In this document: in pieces, positions 1 to 7,877 of the stretch | Position numbering within the stretch: position 1 is the stretch's first letter | How the letters are laid out: each line of letters starts with the position of its first letter | From: Pontibacter sp. HSC-36F09 | GTDB lineage: Bacteria > Bacteroidota > Bacteroidia > Cytophagales > Hymenobacteraceae | NCBI RefSeq assembly: GCF_024171605.1 | Contig: NZ_JALKAA010000008.1 | Span: forward strand, 1-64,000 | DNA: 64,000 nucleotides | Direction of reading: 5' to 3' | Position numbers and translations under genes: made by a program | The notes under the pieces: generated by a model | Told to the model about the DNA's origin: nothing | The model's input: only the letters and a program-made list of their open reading frames with translations | Database searches by the model: none

Positions 1-466
1 TCCGTTTTACTTCCGTTTCCCCGCCCCGTTTGACCGGGTTGGGAGTGCAAAGGTCCACAAAATTTCCGAATCCGCAAGCACCCGGTGTTAAATTCAGCTG
101 GCGTCCCGGGGCAGTTCCCCCTAACTCACTGAAAAGCACCGGGAATCATTTTGAAAAAACTTTCGGGTTTTGTCGCTTCTTAGCAATACAGGCTATTTAA
201 ACCTCCATTGCTAAGAGCTTGTTTGCTTTCAGAGCTTTTAATTGCTCCAAAGTATAGGTTGTTTGGTCAGTTTCAGCATAAGGAGATTGCTTTTACAATC
301 TGTGGGATTCCCCTATGCTGTGCACCTCAGTTTCCCGTGCGCTAGATAGTAACAGCGTTTCCCCCTCTAATAGTTTCCTCATTAATTATTTTTTTCATTT
401 TTTATTTTTCTTCCTTATACCAGGTATAGCCTCACTCTTATGTCTGCCTCTCTTCTACAAAAGAAA
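1..466. other. gene-free left edge, rRNA-type leader and upstream region
   Basis: No convincing protein-coding or tRNA gene is visible here. The first 80 bases carry a minus-strand promoter listed separately; further right the region is AT-rich with T and A tracts (about 150-170 and 380-415), as is common upstream of strong rRNA promoters. One copy of the dispersed octamer lies at 422-429, just outside the terminator that closes the minus-strand tsaB/DUF2480 unit. Confidence 0.5.
48..77 (-). promoter_or_regulatory. probable rRNA-operon-type promoter firing leftward out of the window
   Basis: On the minus strand there is a TTG (77-75), a 19-base spacer, then GACCTTTG (55-48), one mismatch from the Bacteroidota -7 box TAnnTTTG. 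The sequence that follows, GCACTCCCAA then a G/C-rich leader, is the kind of start I know from Bacteroidota rRNA operons. The transcript would leave through base 1, so the gene itself is not visible. The promoter architecture is seen directly; the rRNA assignment is inference. Confidence 0.5.
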
Positions 467-491
467 AAGCCCTCTCTTTTAGAAAGGGCTT
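467..491 (-). terminator. intrinsic terminator of the DUF2480 unit
   Basis: AGCCCT (468-473) pairs with AGGGCT (485-490) and is followed on the minus strand by a T-rich run. It lies 27 bp past the stop of the 518-1030 gene. Confidence 0.7.
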
Positions 492-517
492 ATGTTCTAA
501 ATACTTCTGTTTCGCGT

Positions 518-1030
518 TTATGCTGATTTTGGCCTTTTATATAAAGGCACTGTGCTGCATGGCTCGCCGTACATCAGGCTACTCACTACTGGTGATAGTT
601 TTCGCATGATCTCTACATAAGCATAAGTAGGAACAGGTATACTGCCGCATCCTTTGATCACAACTTTACCATCCCGATATTCTTCCGGATCTATTTTGGC
701 AATCGCTTCCTGCATCAGCGCTTGTTCCAATGCTTCCAGATCGCCGAACACATAATAGTTAGCGTGCGCCTGCAGCTTTGTAGCCAGTAGCATATAAGCC
801 CAGGTCGGCACGATGGCATCAACAGAACAAATGATGGCGACATTTTTCCCGGCATAAGCCGACCAGTCGTGTTCTTTCACAAAAGCCCGGAAATCCTTCT
901 CGCGCAGAATCAGGCCCTGGAACAGATTGTCTTTTATATCATATACTACGCGCTCTCCCGGATGAAGCAACTCTTCCAGGTTTAGCGTCACGAGTGCGCT
1001 TTGCGCTACTTTGTTTATTATATCTGACAT
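518..1030 (-). CDS. DUF2480 family protein
   Basis: A 170-residue cytosolic protein of unknown function that I recognise as the DUF2480 family, found mainly in Bacteroidota. No signal peptide or membrane segment. The conserved parts are a central hydrophobic stretch (about residues 62-85, with PTWAYMLLATKL) and a C-terminal third containing KGCGSIPVPTYAY and GEPCSTVPLYKR, each with a single cysteine. The ATG start at 1030 lies only 9 bp after the tsaB stop, so the two are probably one transcript closed by the terminator at 467-491. In some relatives the family sits near iron-sulfur cluster (suf) genes; nothing here supports that link. Confidence 0.75.
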   Translation of the reverse strand: MSDIINKVAQSALVTLNLEELLHPGERVVYDIKDNLFQGLILREKDFRAFVKEHDWSAYAGKNVAIICSVDAIVPTWAYMLLATKLQAHANYYVFGDLEALEQALMQEAIAKIDPEEYRDGKVVIKGCGSIPVPTYAYVEIMRKLSPVVSSLMYGEPCSTVPLYKRPKSA

Positions 1031-1039
1031 TGTTATAGC

Positions 1040-1738
1040 TTATTTAATCGTGTTCTTACTCGGACTTGTTATATAAACATCCTTCAGGTAGAAGGGTTCA
1101 TAATAGGCCACATCTTCAAAAGCCTGCTGTTCGTACTTCACCAGCGCCAACTGCCCGATCGGTTTTGCGGATGGTTGTATACTATCTATAAACAACGCAT
1201 TCACACTTCCTTCCTGTAACTTTTTGAACTTAAAGGCACCATTGCCGAAGAAAATGATCGGTTGTTGGGCTAATTGTTCCTGAAAGCTTTGCTCATCTAA
1301 CACTATTGGCGTGACAGGCATTTGCTCTTCCAACCTGGAATTGAGCAGACAGGTATAGACTTCCATACGGCGGGCATCCATCATGGGGCAGAACAGGTAG
1401 TCCTGCGCATTGGGCACACCATCTATTGCTTGCTTCGCCAATCCATATAAAGTAGACACTTCCAGCAACGGAATATCGAGCGAATAACAAAGGCCTTTGG
1501 CGGTAGAGCTCCCGATCCGCAAACCCGTATAGGAACCGGGCCCTCCCGAAACAGCCACAGCACTCAGGTCATGCAAGTTATAGCCACAGTTCTCGACCAA
1601 TTGTGAGATCATGACTGTGATGTGGGATGAATGAGACTTTTCGATCTGCAGCTCGGATGCGCCCAATAAGTCCGCTCCTTTATATAAGGCAACAGAGCAT
1701 ACGTTAGACGAGGTTTCGAGCGCTAGCAGTAGTGGCAT
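1040..1738 (-). CDS. tsaB: tRNA threonylcarbamoyladenosine biosynthesis protein TsaB
   Basis: TsaB is the non-catalytic, ASKHA-fold partner that dimerises with TsaD in the complex making t6A37 on ANN-decoding tRNAs. The 232 residues have normal family length. The N-terminus LLALETSSNVCSVALYKG and the loop SGGPGSYTGLRIG (about 64-77) are the family signatures. It sits between an S41 protease gene and DUF2480, all on the minus strand, about 107 bp downstream of the protease stop with that gene's terminator in between. The octamer occurs once in the coding sequence (1351-1358). Confidence 0.93.
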   Translation of the reverse strand: MPLLLALETSSNVCSVALYKGADLLGASELQIEKSHSSHITVMISQLVENCGYNLHDLSAVAVSGGPGSYTGLRIGSSTAKGLCYSLDIPLLEVSTLYGLAKQAIDGVPNAQDYLFCPMMDARRMEVYTCLLNSRLEEQMPVTPIVLDEQSFQEQLAQQPIIFFGNGAFKFKKLQEGSVNALFIDSIQPSAKPIGQLALVKYEQQAFEDVAYYEPFYLKDVYITSPSKNTIK

Positions 1739-1796
1739 ACTTTATACTTATAATAAATGATATGACAAAAGTACGGCCGAAAGACCAAGAAACAAA

Positions 1797-1827
1797 AAAG
1801 GGTGACACCGGACCGGCACCACCCTTT
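1797..1827 (-). terminator. intrinsic terminator after the S41 protease gene
   Basis: AAAGGGTG (1797-1804) pairs with CACCCTTT (1820-1827); the minus strand continues with a T-rich run. It lies about 19 bp beyond the protease stop codon. Confidence 0.75.
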
Positions 1828-1845
1828 TGCTTATACCTTGTTTGC

Positions 1846-3495
1846 TTACTTCACTTTCAGGTATGATGCATATTCCTGTTGATTGCTGAGCACTCGCTTG
1901 GCCATCAGAATATCCGGATCGTCATCGAAAGAAGACTCGATGTAGCCTTTCTGCAAATAGTAGCGAGAAGCAATTTCCGCCTCGAGCATTTCCTGAATCT
2001 CGGCACGGAAGCGCGTCAGGTCATTCGACTTGTTATGCGATACCTTTTTCTTAATAGCATCCAGCTCCAGTTTAATGTCATCCAAGTGCTTTCCATCCTT
2101 TGCCTGCTCAGTCAGTTGTTCCAGTTCGCGCTCTACTTTAGTGGTGTAGTTCACATCTTTGTTATCCAGGAACGTGATGAACTTCTGGTAGTCGGCATCG
2201 GTCAGCTTAAACTGCTTGGCTGAAGGTATAGTCGGGTTCTCTGCTCTGTACTTATTGGCGTACTCAAAGAAGTATCCTTTAACTGCGATTGTCCTGGCAA
2301 TTTCAGAATAATCCTTTCGGGTAACTTCCACATCCGGGCTAACGCCACCGCCGTCATACACGATGCGGCCTCCGGCAGTTTTGTGGGCCACCTTTAACGA
2401 ATCCGGAATTTTGCCGGCGCTGCCGTCCTCGTTGCGATGCTGGTAATCAATGGCCTGTATGCTACGGCCGCTCGGGATATAATATTTAGCAGTTGTTACT
2501 TTCAATTGTGAGTTATAGGAAAGCGGACGTGTTGCCTGTACCAGGCCTTTGCCGAAAGTACGTTCCCCTACTAGTACCGCTCTGTCATAGTCCTGCATCA
2601 CACCGGCCACAATTTCAGAGGCCGAGGCACTGCGCGAACTGGTCAAGATCACCATCGGAACCTCCTTGTCCAGTGGTTCATCCAGCGCTTTGTAGGTTTT
2701 GTTCCACTCCTTTACTTTGCCCTTGGTACTTACAATGTCACTGCCCTTGTCAACAAACAGGTTGGAGATGTTCACAGCTTCGTGCAGCAAACCACCCGGA
2801 TTGTCGCGCAAATCGAAAATAATCTTCTTAGCCCCCTGCTCTTTCAACTTCTGAACAGCAGTTCTCACTTCTTTAGAAGCATCCACTGTAAAGCCTGACA
2901 GTTGGAAGTAACCGATTTCGTTATCGATCATGCCATAGTAAGGCACGTTGTCGACCATAATATTAGCGCGGGTGAGTTCTACTGTTCGTGATTTGTTTTG
3001 TCCGTAGCTGCGCACTTCAAGTTTTACGATAGAGTTAGCCTGCCCTTTCAGCAACTTGCTCACCTCGGAAGTAGTCTTACTGGAAACATTTACGCCATCT
3101 ATTTTCACGATCTCATCGCCTATTACCAAACCCGCCTTATGGGCCGGGGAGTTTTCATAGGGCATTTGTACCACAATCTTATTATCGCGGCTGCCAATGA
3201 GTGCGCCTATACCGCCATACTGACCGGTGGTCATGGTGCGGAAATCTTCAATATCGTCTTCGGGAATGTAGTTGGTATACGGGTCGAGCGACTTGAGCAT
3301 CGCGTCTATACCTGTGCGCACTAGTTTGGAGGGCGGCACTTCGTCTACATAATAGGTGTTTACTTCTTTGAAAAGCGTGGCAAAAACATCGAGGTTTTTA
3401 GCTATTTCGAAATAGCGCTCCGACTCTGACTTAAAAGAGAAGAGGGTCAGCGCTAAGCTGCCGGCGAGGATGCCAGCTAGTAACTTCTTGTACAT
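1846..3495 (-). CDS. S41 family carboxyl-terminal processing protease (CtpA-like)
   Basis: A periplasmic serine protease of the tail-specific (Tsp/CtpA) type, which cleaves near the C-termini of exported proteins. Residues 1-24 form a signal or anchor segment (MYKKLLAGILAGSLALTLFS). A PDZ domain spans about 85-165 (GGIGALIG, AGLVIGDEIVKIDGVNV). The catalytic serine is in SSRSASASEIVAG (about 287-299) and the lysine in ERTFGKGLVQ (about 316), the expected Ser-Lys dyad. About 150 residues follow the protease core, as is common in Bacteroidota. The gene lies downstream of rnpA on the same strand, 29 bp away, so co-transcription from rpmH is possible. Two copies of the octamer are in the coding region. 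Confidence 0.9.
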   Translation of the reverse strand: MYKKLLAGILAGSLALTLFSFKSESERYFEIAKNLDVFATLFKEVNTYYVDEVPPSKLVRTGIDAMLKSLDPYTNYIPEDDIEDFRTMTTGQYGGIGALIGSRDNKIVVQMPYENSPAHKAGLVIGDEIVKIDGVNVSSKTTSEVSKLLKGQANSIVKLEVRSYGQNKSRTVELTRANIMVDNVPYYGMIDNEIGYFQLSGFTVDASKEVRTAVQKLKEQGAKKIIFDLRDNPGGLLHEAVNISNLFVDKGSDIVSTKGKVKEWNKTYKALDEPLDKEVPMVILTSSRSASASEIVAGVMQDYDRAVLVGERTFGKGLVQATRPLSYNSQLKVTTAKYYIPSGRSIQAIDYQHRNEDGSAGKIPDSLKVAHKTAGGRIVYDGGGVSPDVEVTRKDYSEIARTIAVKGYFFEYANKYRAENPTIPSAKQFKLTDADYQKFITFLDNKDVNYTTKVERELEQLTEQAKDGKHLDDIKLELDAIKKKVSHNKSNDLTRFRAEIQEMLEAEIASRYYLQKGYIESSFDDDPDILMAKRVLSNQQEYASYLKVK

Positions 3496-3524
3496 AGAAT
3501 TTCAGGTTTAGGGGCGGGGTAAGA

Positions 3525-3929
3525 CTATCTAGTCAAACAACGTTCCAAACCGGAAATTAGTTTTTTTTGGATTGTATCAAAGGATTTTTTTTCCTTGCCG
3601 ATGTAAATAATGGCAAGGAGGCTGGGTGCCTGCCCCTGATGTTGGGTAAGAAAGTGCTTGTTAAGGCGGTAAGCCTCACGTATCTGGCGCTTCAGGCGGT
3701 TCCGGTCGACGGCACGCTTAAAGTTGCGCTTCGAAACGGAAATAACCAACTGCGTTCCTTCGGAAAGAGGAGCTTCAGGTGTGTGGTATACAAACCTGAG
3801 CGGATACAAATTAAAAGAAGAACCCTTGCTAAACAGCAGCGAGATGAGTCGCTTACTGCACAAGCGTTCTTCTTTCGAATATGTATAAGAAATCGGTTGC
3901 TCTGCTGGCTTGTTGTTAGCTGGATCCAT
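3525..3929 (-). CDS. rnpA: ribonuclease P protein component
   Basis: The small basic protein subunit of RNase P, which helps the catalytic RNA mature tRNA 5' ends. From the ATG at 3929 it has 134 residues, slightly long because of a Bacteroidota-type N-terminal extension. The core has YSKEERLCSKRLISLLFSKG (about 17-36) and the RNR signature RAVDRNRLKRQIREAYR (about 73-89). The frame is open further upstream to a GTG at 3962, but the ATG at 3929 gives a normal family N-terminus. It follows rpmH by 41 bp in the classic rpmH-rnpA order. Confidence 0.92.
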   Translation of the reverse strand: MDPANNKPAEQPISYTYSKEERLCSKRLISLLFSKGSSFNLYPLRFVYHTPEAPLSEGTQLVISVSKRNFKRAVDRNRLKRQIREAYRLNKHFLTQHQGQAPSLLAIIYIGKEKKSFDTIQKKLISGLERCLTR

Positions 3930-3970
3930 ACGCGTGACGGCTCCGGGCTGAGCAAAGCACAACCAGATTA

Positions 3971-4129
3971 CTAAGCTTTGTGTCTTCTTTCGTCAGAAAC
4001 AGAAAGTCTCTTTCTGCCTTTAGCTCTTCTGCTAGCTAATACTCTTCTTCCGTTAGCGGTTTCCATTCTTGATCTGAAACCGTGCTTATTTCTTCTTTTT
4101 CTCTGCGAAGGCTGGAATGTTCTTTTCAT
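3971..4129 (-). CDS. rpmH: 50S ribosomal protein L34
   Basis: A 52-residue, highly basic protein read on the minus strand. It starts [18 protein letters not shown] and continues with the diagnostic [20 protein letters not shown], which identifies bL34; the C-terminus has a short extension (DERRHKA). Its stop lies 41 bp upstream of the rnpA start. A textbook Bacteroidota promoter sits 29-60 bp upstream of the ATG. A 50S subunit protein gene next to rnpA is the universal arrangement. Confidence 0.97.
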   Translation of the reverse strand: MKRTFQPSQRKRRNKHGFRSRMETANGRRVLASRRAKGRKRLSVSDERRHKA

Positions 4130-4157
4130 CGGATGCCAATGGTTTTATTATGGCCTG

Positions 4158-4188
4158 CAAAATTAGGGAAGCTTTTCTAAAATAGCAA
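4158..4188 (-). promoter_or_regulatory. promoter of rpmH-rnpA
   Basis: On the minus strand: TTG at 4188-4186, a 20-base spacer, then TAATTTTG at 4165-4158, a perfect match to the Bacteroidota -7 box TAnnTTTG. Transcription would begin about 4150, giving a leader of about 20 bases before the rpmH ATG. Confidence 0.75.
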
Positions 4189-4264
4189 TCCTACTTCTCA
4201 TATTATTTCAAAAAATACAGAAAAAATCGGCTGCACACCCCTTTATACTACTTCTAACGCGTAG

Positions 4265-4755
4265 CTATACCTTGAGTTGGGCCTTATCTGAGGGCTCTAT
4301 ACCTGGGTTAAACGCAGATTATCTTAATTTTACACCAAACGCTATACCTTCCCGCAACTATGATCCGACACCACCTCTCCTACGCCAATCCGCTGACGCA
4401 CTTCCTGGATATCACCATCACTATACCTGACAACAGACAACAGGAGCTATACCTGCAACTGCCTGCCTGGCGACCGGGCCGCTACGAATTGCAGCATTTT
4501 GCCCAGAAGCTACGCGGTGTTACGGCTAGCGCCAACGGGGCGGCTATACCTGTTCGCAAGGTAACCAAAGACCGTTGGATCGTAGAGACTGGTGACGCGG
4601 AAAATATCGAGGTTCGCTACAGCTTTTATGCCCGGCAGATGGATGGCGGCGGCTCCTGGCTGGATGAAGAACATCTATACCTGAACGGCATCAACTGCCT
4701 GATGGCGGTGGAGGACCGCACGCACGAACCGCAGCAACTGCAGCTCGCTATACCT
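4265..4755 (+). repeat. dense same-orientation cluster of the CTATACCT octamer
   Basis: Eight exact copies begin at 4265, 4297, 4342, 4421, 4447, 4544, 4675 and 4748, all reading CTATACCT on the plus strand. The first three are in the M61 gene's upstream region and the rest are inside its first 400 bp, read as I-P, L-Y-L or A-I-P. A related TATACCT copy follows near 4890. This is the densest cluster in the window. Confidence 0.85.
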
Positions 4756-6084
4756 GACAACTGGCAGATCGCCTGCGGACTGCCTGAAATTGAACACCAT
4801 ACCTTGCTGGCTGATAACTATGATCTGTTGGTAGACTCCCCTTTGATTGCCAGCGCCTCACTCAAAAAAGAGACTTATACCGTAGCTGGTATACCTTTCC
4901 ACATATGGCTGCAGGGCGATTGCCGGCCGGATTGGGAGCGGATCAAAAAAGACTTTGAAGCTTTCACAAAGGAGCAGCTGGAGGTGTTTGGCGACTTTCC
5001 GGTGCAGGACTACCATTACCTGAACGAGATTCTCCCCTATCGCTTTTATCATGGGGTAGAGCACGTCAACTCCACTGTCATCACACTTGGTCCGGGCGAA
5101 TTGCTGATGACACCCGCTCTGTATAAGGAGTTTCTGGGTGTGAGCTCGCATGAGCTTTTCCACACGTGGAACGTCAAGCAGATACGCCCAAAGGAAATTT
5201 TGCCCTACGATTTTACTGGTGAGAATTATTTCCGGACAGGCTATGTGGCGGAAGGTATAACGACTTACTACGGCGACTACATGCTGGCCCGCTCGGGTGT
5301 GTTCACGGCGTCGCAGTATTTTGACGAGCTCAACACAACGTTGCAACGCTACTTTGCAGACCACAGCCGCTACCACATGTCTGTCGCCGACTCGTCGTTC
5401 GACCTCTGGCTCGATGGCTACAAAACCGGTATACCTGATCGCAAAGTGTCTATTTACATTAAAGGAGCCCTGACTGCCCTACTACTCGACCTGCAACTGC
5501 GCCGTGTTACCAGCAATCAGGAAAGCCTGGATACGGTGATGCGACACCTTTGGGAAGATTTTGGGAAGCGCGGCATTGGGTATACCGAAGATGATTACAA
5601 GCAATTGGTGCTCCGTGTCGGCGGCGTTGAGTTTGAGGGTTATTTTGACAGGTATATCAACGGTACTGCTCCGATCGAAAATGCTTTGGATGAGGCGCTT
5701 GCTTATGTGGGTTGTACCCTGCAAGCAGATGAAAATGCTCTGCTTTATGAGAGGCTCTTCGGATTTAAGGTAGTCGCTGATGCGCAAGCGACTAAAGTAA
5801 CCGCTATCGCTCCTGACTCGCCTGCCAGTGCTGTATTAAGTATAGACGACGAGTTGATGGCAGTGAATGGGCGAAAGATTGAACAGAACCTGCAAGCTTT
5901 ATTAGCGGACACAGATCTCACACAAGGTATAGCACTGGCGCTATTCAGAAACAAGCAACTGCGTCAGGTCAGGCTGGAGCCAAGCCAGCATACCTACTAC
6001 ACCAGGTATAGCATTACCAAAAGAAAGGAAGCGACGGATACCGAGAAGCAAAACTTCAGGCTGTGGCTGAAGCAGGAGTTTTAG
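4360..6084 (+). CDS. M61 family metallopeptidase with PDZ domain
   Basis: A glycyl-aminopeptidase-type (M61) zinc peptidase of 574 residues. The zinc site is SSHELFHTWN (H264, E265, H268) with the downstream glutamate in YVAEGITTYYGDYM (about E298). An N-terminal beta domain (1-170) precedes the catalytic domain, and a PDZ domain lies at about 465-545 (DSPASAVLSIDDELMAVNG). No signal peptide is visible at the ATG used, so location is uncertain; many relatives are exported. The 3' end overlaps the stop of the convergent FAD-reductase gene by 4 bp. The 5' end is embedded in the densest cluster of the dispersed octamer. Confidence 0.9.
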   Translation: MIRHHLSYANPLTHFLDITITIPDNRQQELYLQLPAWRPGRYELQHFAQKLRGVTASANGAAIPVRKVTKDRWIVETGDAENIEVRYSFYARQMDGGGSWLDEEHLYLNGINCLMAVEDRTHEPQQLQLAIPDNWQIACGLPEIEHHTLLADNYDLLVDSPLIASASLKKETYTVAGIPFHIWLQGDCRPDWERIKKDFEAFTKEQLEVFGDFPVQDYHYLNEILPYRFYHGVEHVNSTVITLGPGELLMTPALYKEFLGVSSHELFHTWNVKQIRPKEILPYDFTGENYFRTGYVAEGITTYYGDYMLARSGVFTASQYFDELNTTLQRYFADHSRYHMSVADSSFDLWLDGYKTGIPDRKVSIYIKGALTALLLDLQLRRVTSNQESLDTVMRHLWEDFGKRGIGYTEDDYKQLVLRVGGVEFEGYFDRYINGTAPIENALDEALAYVGCTLQADENALLYERLFGFKVVADAQATKVTAIAPDSPASAVLSIDDELMAVNGRKIEQNLQALLADTDLTQGIALALFRNKQLRQVRLEPSQHTYYTRYSITKRKEATDTEKQNFRLWLKQEF

Positions 6085-7316
6085 TTGAATAGCAGTTTGA
6101 GATAGAATGACGGCTGCTTGAGTCGCTCGCGCAGATCGAGGTCGGTGAACATACAGGAGATCGTTTCGGCGAGGGCTTGATTTTTTGATGCTTTGCTCGC
6201 TACTTGGTTAAATAGCCATGGGTAGTCCAGCAACTGCTGCATTCGGCGGCTAAGCTTGAGTTCTTTCCAGAGTCGGTTGTACACAGCTTTGTCGTAGCCT
6301 TGCATGAAGCCGGCGGAGAAGTTCTGCTGTTGCAGGCACAGCTCGGCCTGCGTAGCGGCCCAGCGACCGCTGATCATGGCATTGCTGATTCCTTCTCCTG
6401 TAAAAGGGTCGATCAAGGAGGCGGCGTCACCCACCAGCATGTAGTTGTCGCCGGAGATCACGCGTTTTTTGGAGCCCAGCGGCAGGCCATACCCTTTGAT
6501 GTCACTCATCAGTTCTGCTGCTGCAAAGCGCTGTTTGAATTCTGGGTGCGTCTCGATGATGCGGAGCATTTCCTTCTTCAGGTTGATCTTTTTTTGGCTC
6601 ACCGTCTCGCTCAGCATCCCTACACCCACGTTGGCATAACCGCCCGGTAGTGGAAAGATCCAGAAATAACCCGGCAGAAAATCTTTGAGAAAGTGCAGTT
6701 CAATAAAATTATCTTTATCAAGGCCCGCCACATTTTTGTAGTACGCCCTGAGGCCGGCGCAGTAGTGCTCAGGTTCCTGCTTTATACCTGCCTCGTGCCG
6801 TGCAAAGGCAGAATGTGCCCCATTGGCCGCAATCAGAAGGCAGGTGCTAAACTGGTGTTCGCCGCTTTTGTCGGTCAGTGAGAACCCCTGCTCGTTCCTC
6901 TCCACTTTCGAAATGTCTATACCTTCCAGTAAAGTGATCTCGGGCCGCTTCTTCACCTGCTCGATCAGGAAGTTGTCGAAGTCAATCCGTTTGGAGATGT
7001 AGCCGGAAGGAACGTCTTCTGCAGCTTTGTAATCAGGCTTGAAAGGGACGCTGAGTTTGTGACCGGCCGGCGAGATGAAATGAATTCCCCAAGATGGCAA
7101 CTGCTCTTCCTGCTGACTTAACAAGGCGGGCAAATCCGGAGAAATGCGTTTCAGTTCGTTGACTACTTTGCCGCTCAGGGCATCGCCGCATACCTTGTCT
7201 CTGGGAAAAACGGCCTTATCAAGCAGCACACAAGAGATGCCCTTGTTGGCCAGGTGCAAAGCTGCCGAGGCACCGCCCGGCCCGGCGCCGAGTATACAAA
7301 TGTCGTGTTGCTGCAT
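6081..7316 (-). CDS. geranylgeranyl-reductase-family FAD-dependent oxidoreductase
   Basis: A 411-residue flavoprotein. The N-terminal Rossmann motif ICILGAGPGGASAALHLANK (about 5-24) binds FAD, and GDAASLIDPFTGEGISNAM (about 277-295) is the second FAD-contact motif of the family. Relatives reduce prenyl chains or hydroxylate aromatic and lipid substrates; the substrate here cannot be read from sequence. The frame continues upstream to a TTG at 7355, but the ATG at 7316 starts directly before the Rossmann strand (MQQHDICILG) and is preferred. The stop codon overlaps the stop of the convergent M61 gene. Confidence 0.85.
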   Translation of the reverse strand: MQQHDICILGAGPGGASAALHLANKGISCVLLDKAVFPRDKVCGDALSGKVVNELKRISPDLPALLSQQEEQLPSWGIHFISPAGHKLSVPFKPDYKAAEDVPSGYISKRIDFDNFLIEQVKKRPEITLLEGIDISKVERNEQGFSLTDKSGEHQFSTCLLIAANGAHSAFARHEAGIKQEPEHYCAGLRAYYKNVAGLDKDNFIELHFLKDFLPGYFWIFPLPGGYANVGVGMLSETVSQKKINLKKEMLRIIETHPEFKQRFAAAELMSDIKGYGLPLGSKKRVISGDNYMLVGDAASLIDPFTGEGISNAMISGRWAATQAELCLQQQNFSAGFMQGYDKAVYNRLWKELKLSRRMQQLLDYPWLFNQVASKASKNQALAETISCMFTDLDLRERLKQPSFYLKLLFN

Positions 7317-7399
7317 AAAAACCTTCTGCTGAAAGAAGCTAAAAATAAACAGCAAAAACGAGTCTGTTGCTATACCTGCCGCAAAAGGACATAAAAAAA

Positions 7400-7419
7400 G
7401 GAAAGCCCTTGGGCCTTCC
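7400..7419 (-). terminator. intrinsic terminator of the 66-residue protein gene
   Basis: GGAAAGCCC (7400-7408) pairs, with one mismatch, with GGGCCTTCC (7411-7419); on the minus strand a run of seven T follows. It lies about 100 bp downstream of the 7521-7721 stop, beyond the decayed second copy of its 3' end. Confidence 0.6.
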
Positions 7420-7462
7420 TCTCATTATTTCATAGTCTTATTTTGCATTCCTGACGCACTCA

Positions 7463-7520
7463 CTAATAGTAAGGGGTGCTTTCGCTACCTTTCGCCAGGT
7501 TAGATTGAATTACCGTATGG
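7463..7520 (-). pseudogene. decayed duplicate of the 3' end of the neighbouring small gene
   Basis: Immediately past the stop of the 66-residue gene, a different minus-strand frame reads SNLAKGSESTPYY-stop, closely resembling that gene's own end NSNRNLAKGGNNTPYDKK. It has no start of its own. This looks like a partial tandem duplication of the last 15-20 codons. The similarity is seen directly; the duplication history is inference. Confidence 0.4.
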
Positions 7521-7721
7521 CTATTTCTTGTCGTAAGGCGTGTTGTTACCGCCTTTTGCCAGGTTTCGGTTTGAGTTTTGCACTTTGGTATCGTCTGCGT
7601 TCAACGCATTCTGGTTCGGCTGAGAATCAATATTACCCATTGGCTTGTTCGGATCTTTACCTTCAGGGTTATTCTTCTTCAGCTCGTCCAGTGTTTTTTT
7701 ATTTTCGTTTTTCAAGCTCAT
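7521..7721 (-). CDS. small hydrophilic protein of unknown function
   Basis: A 66-residue protein rich in Asn, Lys and Asp (MSLKNENKKTLDELKK at the start, then NPEGKDPNKPMG and NIDSQPNQNALNADD). It has no membrane segment, no cysteine and little predicted order; it looks intrinsically disordered. I do not recognise a family. Its own terminator and an ATG with normal spacing argue that it is real. A degenerate copy of its C-terminal codons follows the stop codon. Confidence 0.5.
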   Translation of the reverse strand: MSLKNENKKTLDELKKNNPEGKDPNKPMGNIDSQPNQNALNADDTKVQNSNRNLAKGGNNTPYDKK

Positions 7722-7825
7722 TTTCGTCAGTTTTAAGGTAATCTATACTTAAGTCTTACCTGTTATACCTGTACTTTGTTACAATTTAGTGCAAATCAGG
7801 TCACTGGTTATACCTTCCATAAAAC

Positions 7826-7855
7826 AAAAAAGGGAAGCTTTCGCCTCCCTTTTTT
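7826..7855 (-). terminator. intrinsic terminator of the PfkB gene
   Basis: AAAAAAGGGA (7826-7835) pairs with TCCCTTTTTT (7846-7855). It lies about 23 bp past the stop at 7878 and works on the minus strand; the symmetric A/T tails would allow use in both directions. Confidence 0.75.
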
Positions 7856-7877
7856 GGAATATATAAAACCCTTATAC

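Noticed and set aside
3525-4129. replication origin near rpmH-rnpA
   Set aside because: rpmH-rnpA is near oriC in many bacteria, but no dnaA, no cluster of DnaA boxes and no AT-rich unwinding region are present.
6081-6084. overlap of convergent stop codons as a sequencing error
   Set aside because: Both proteins end naturally for their families and a 4-bp overlap of convergent genes is common.
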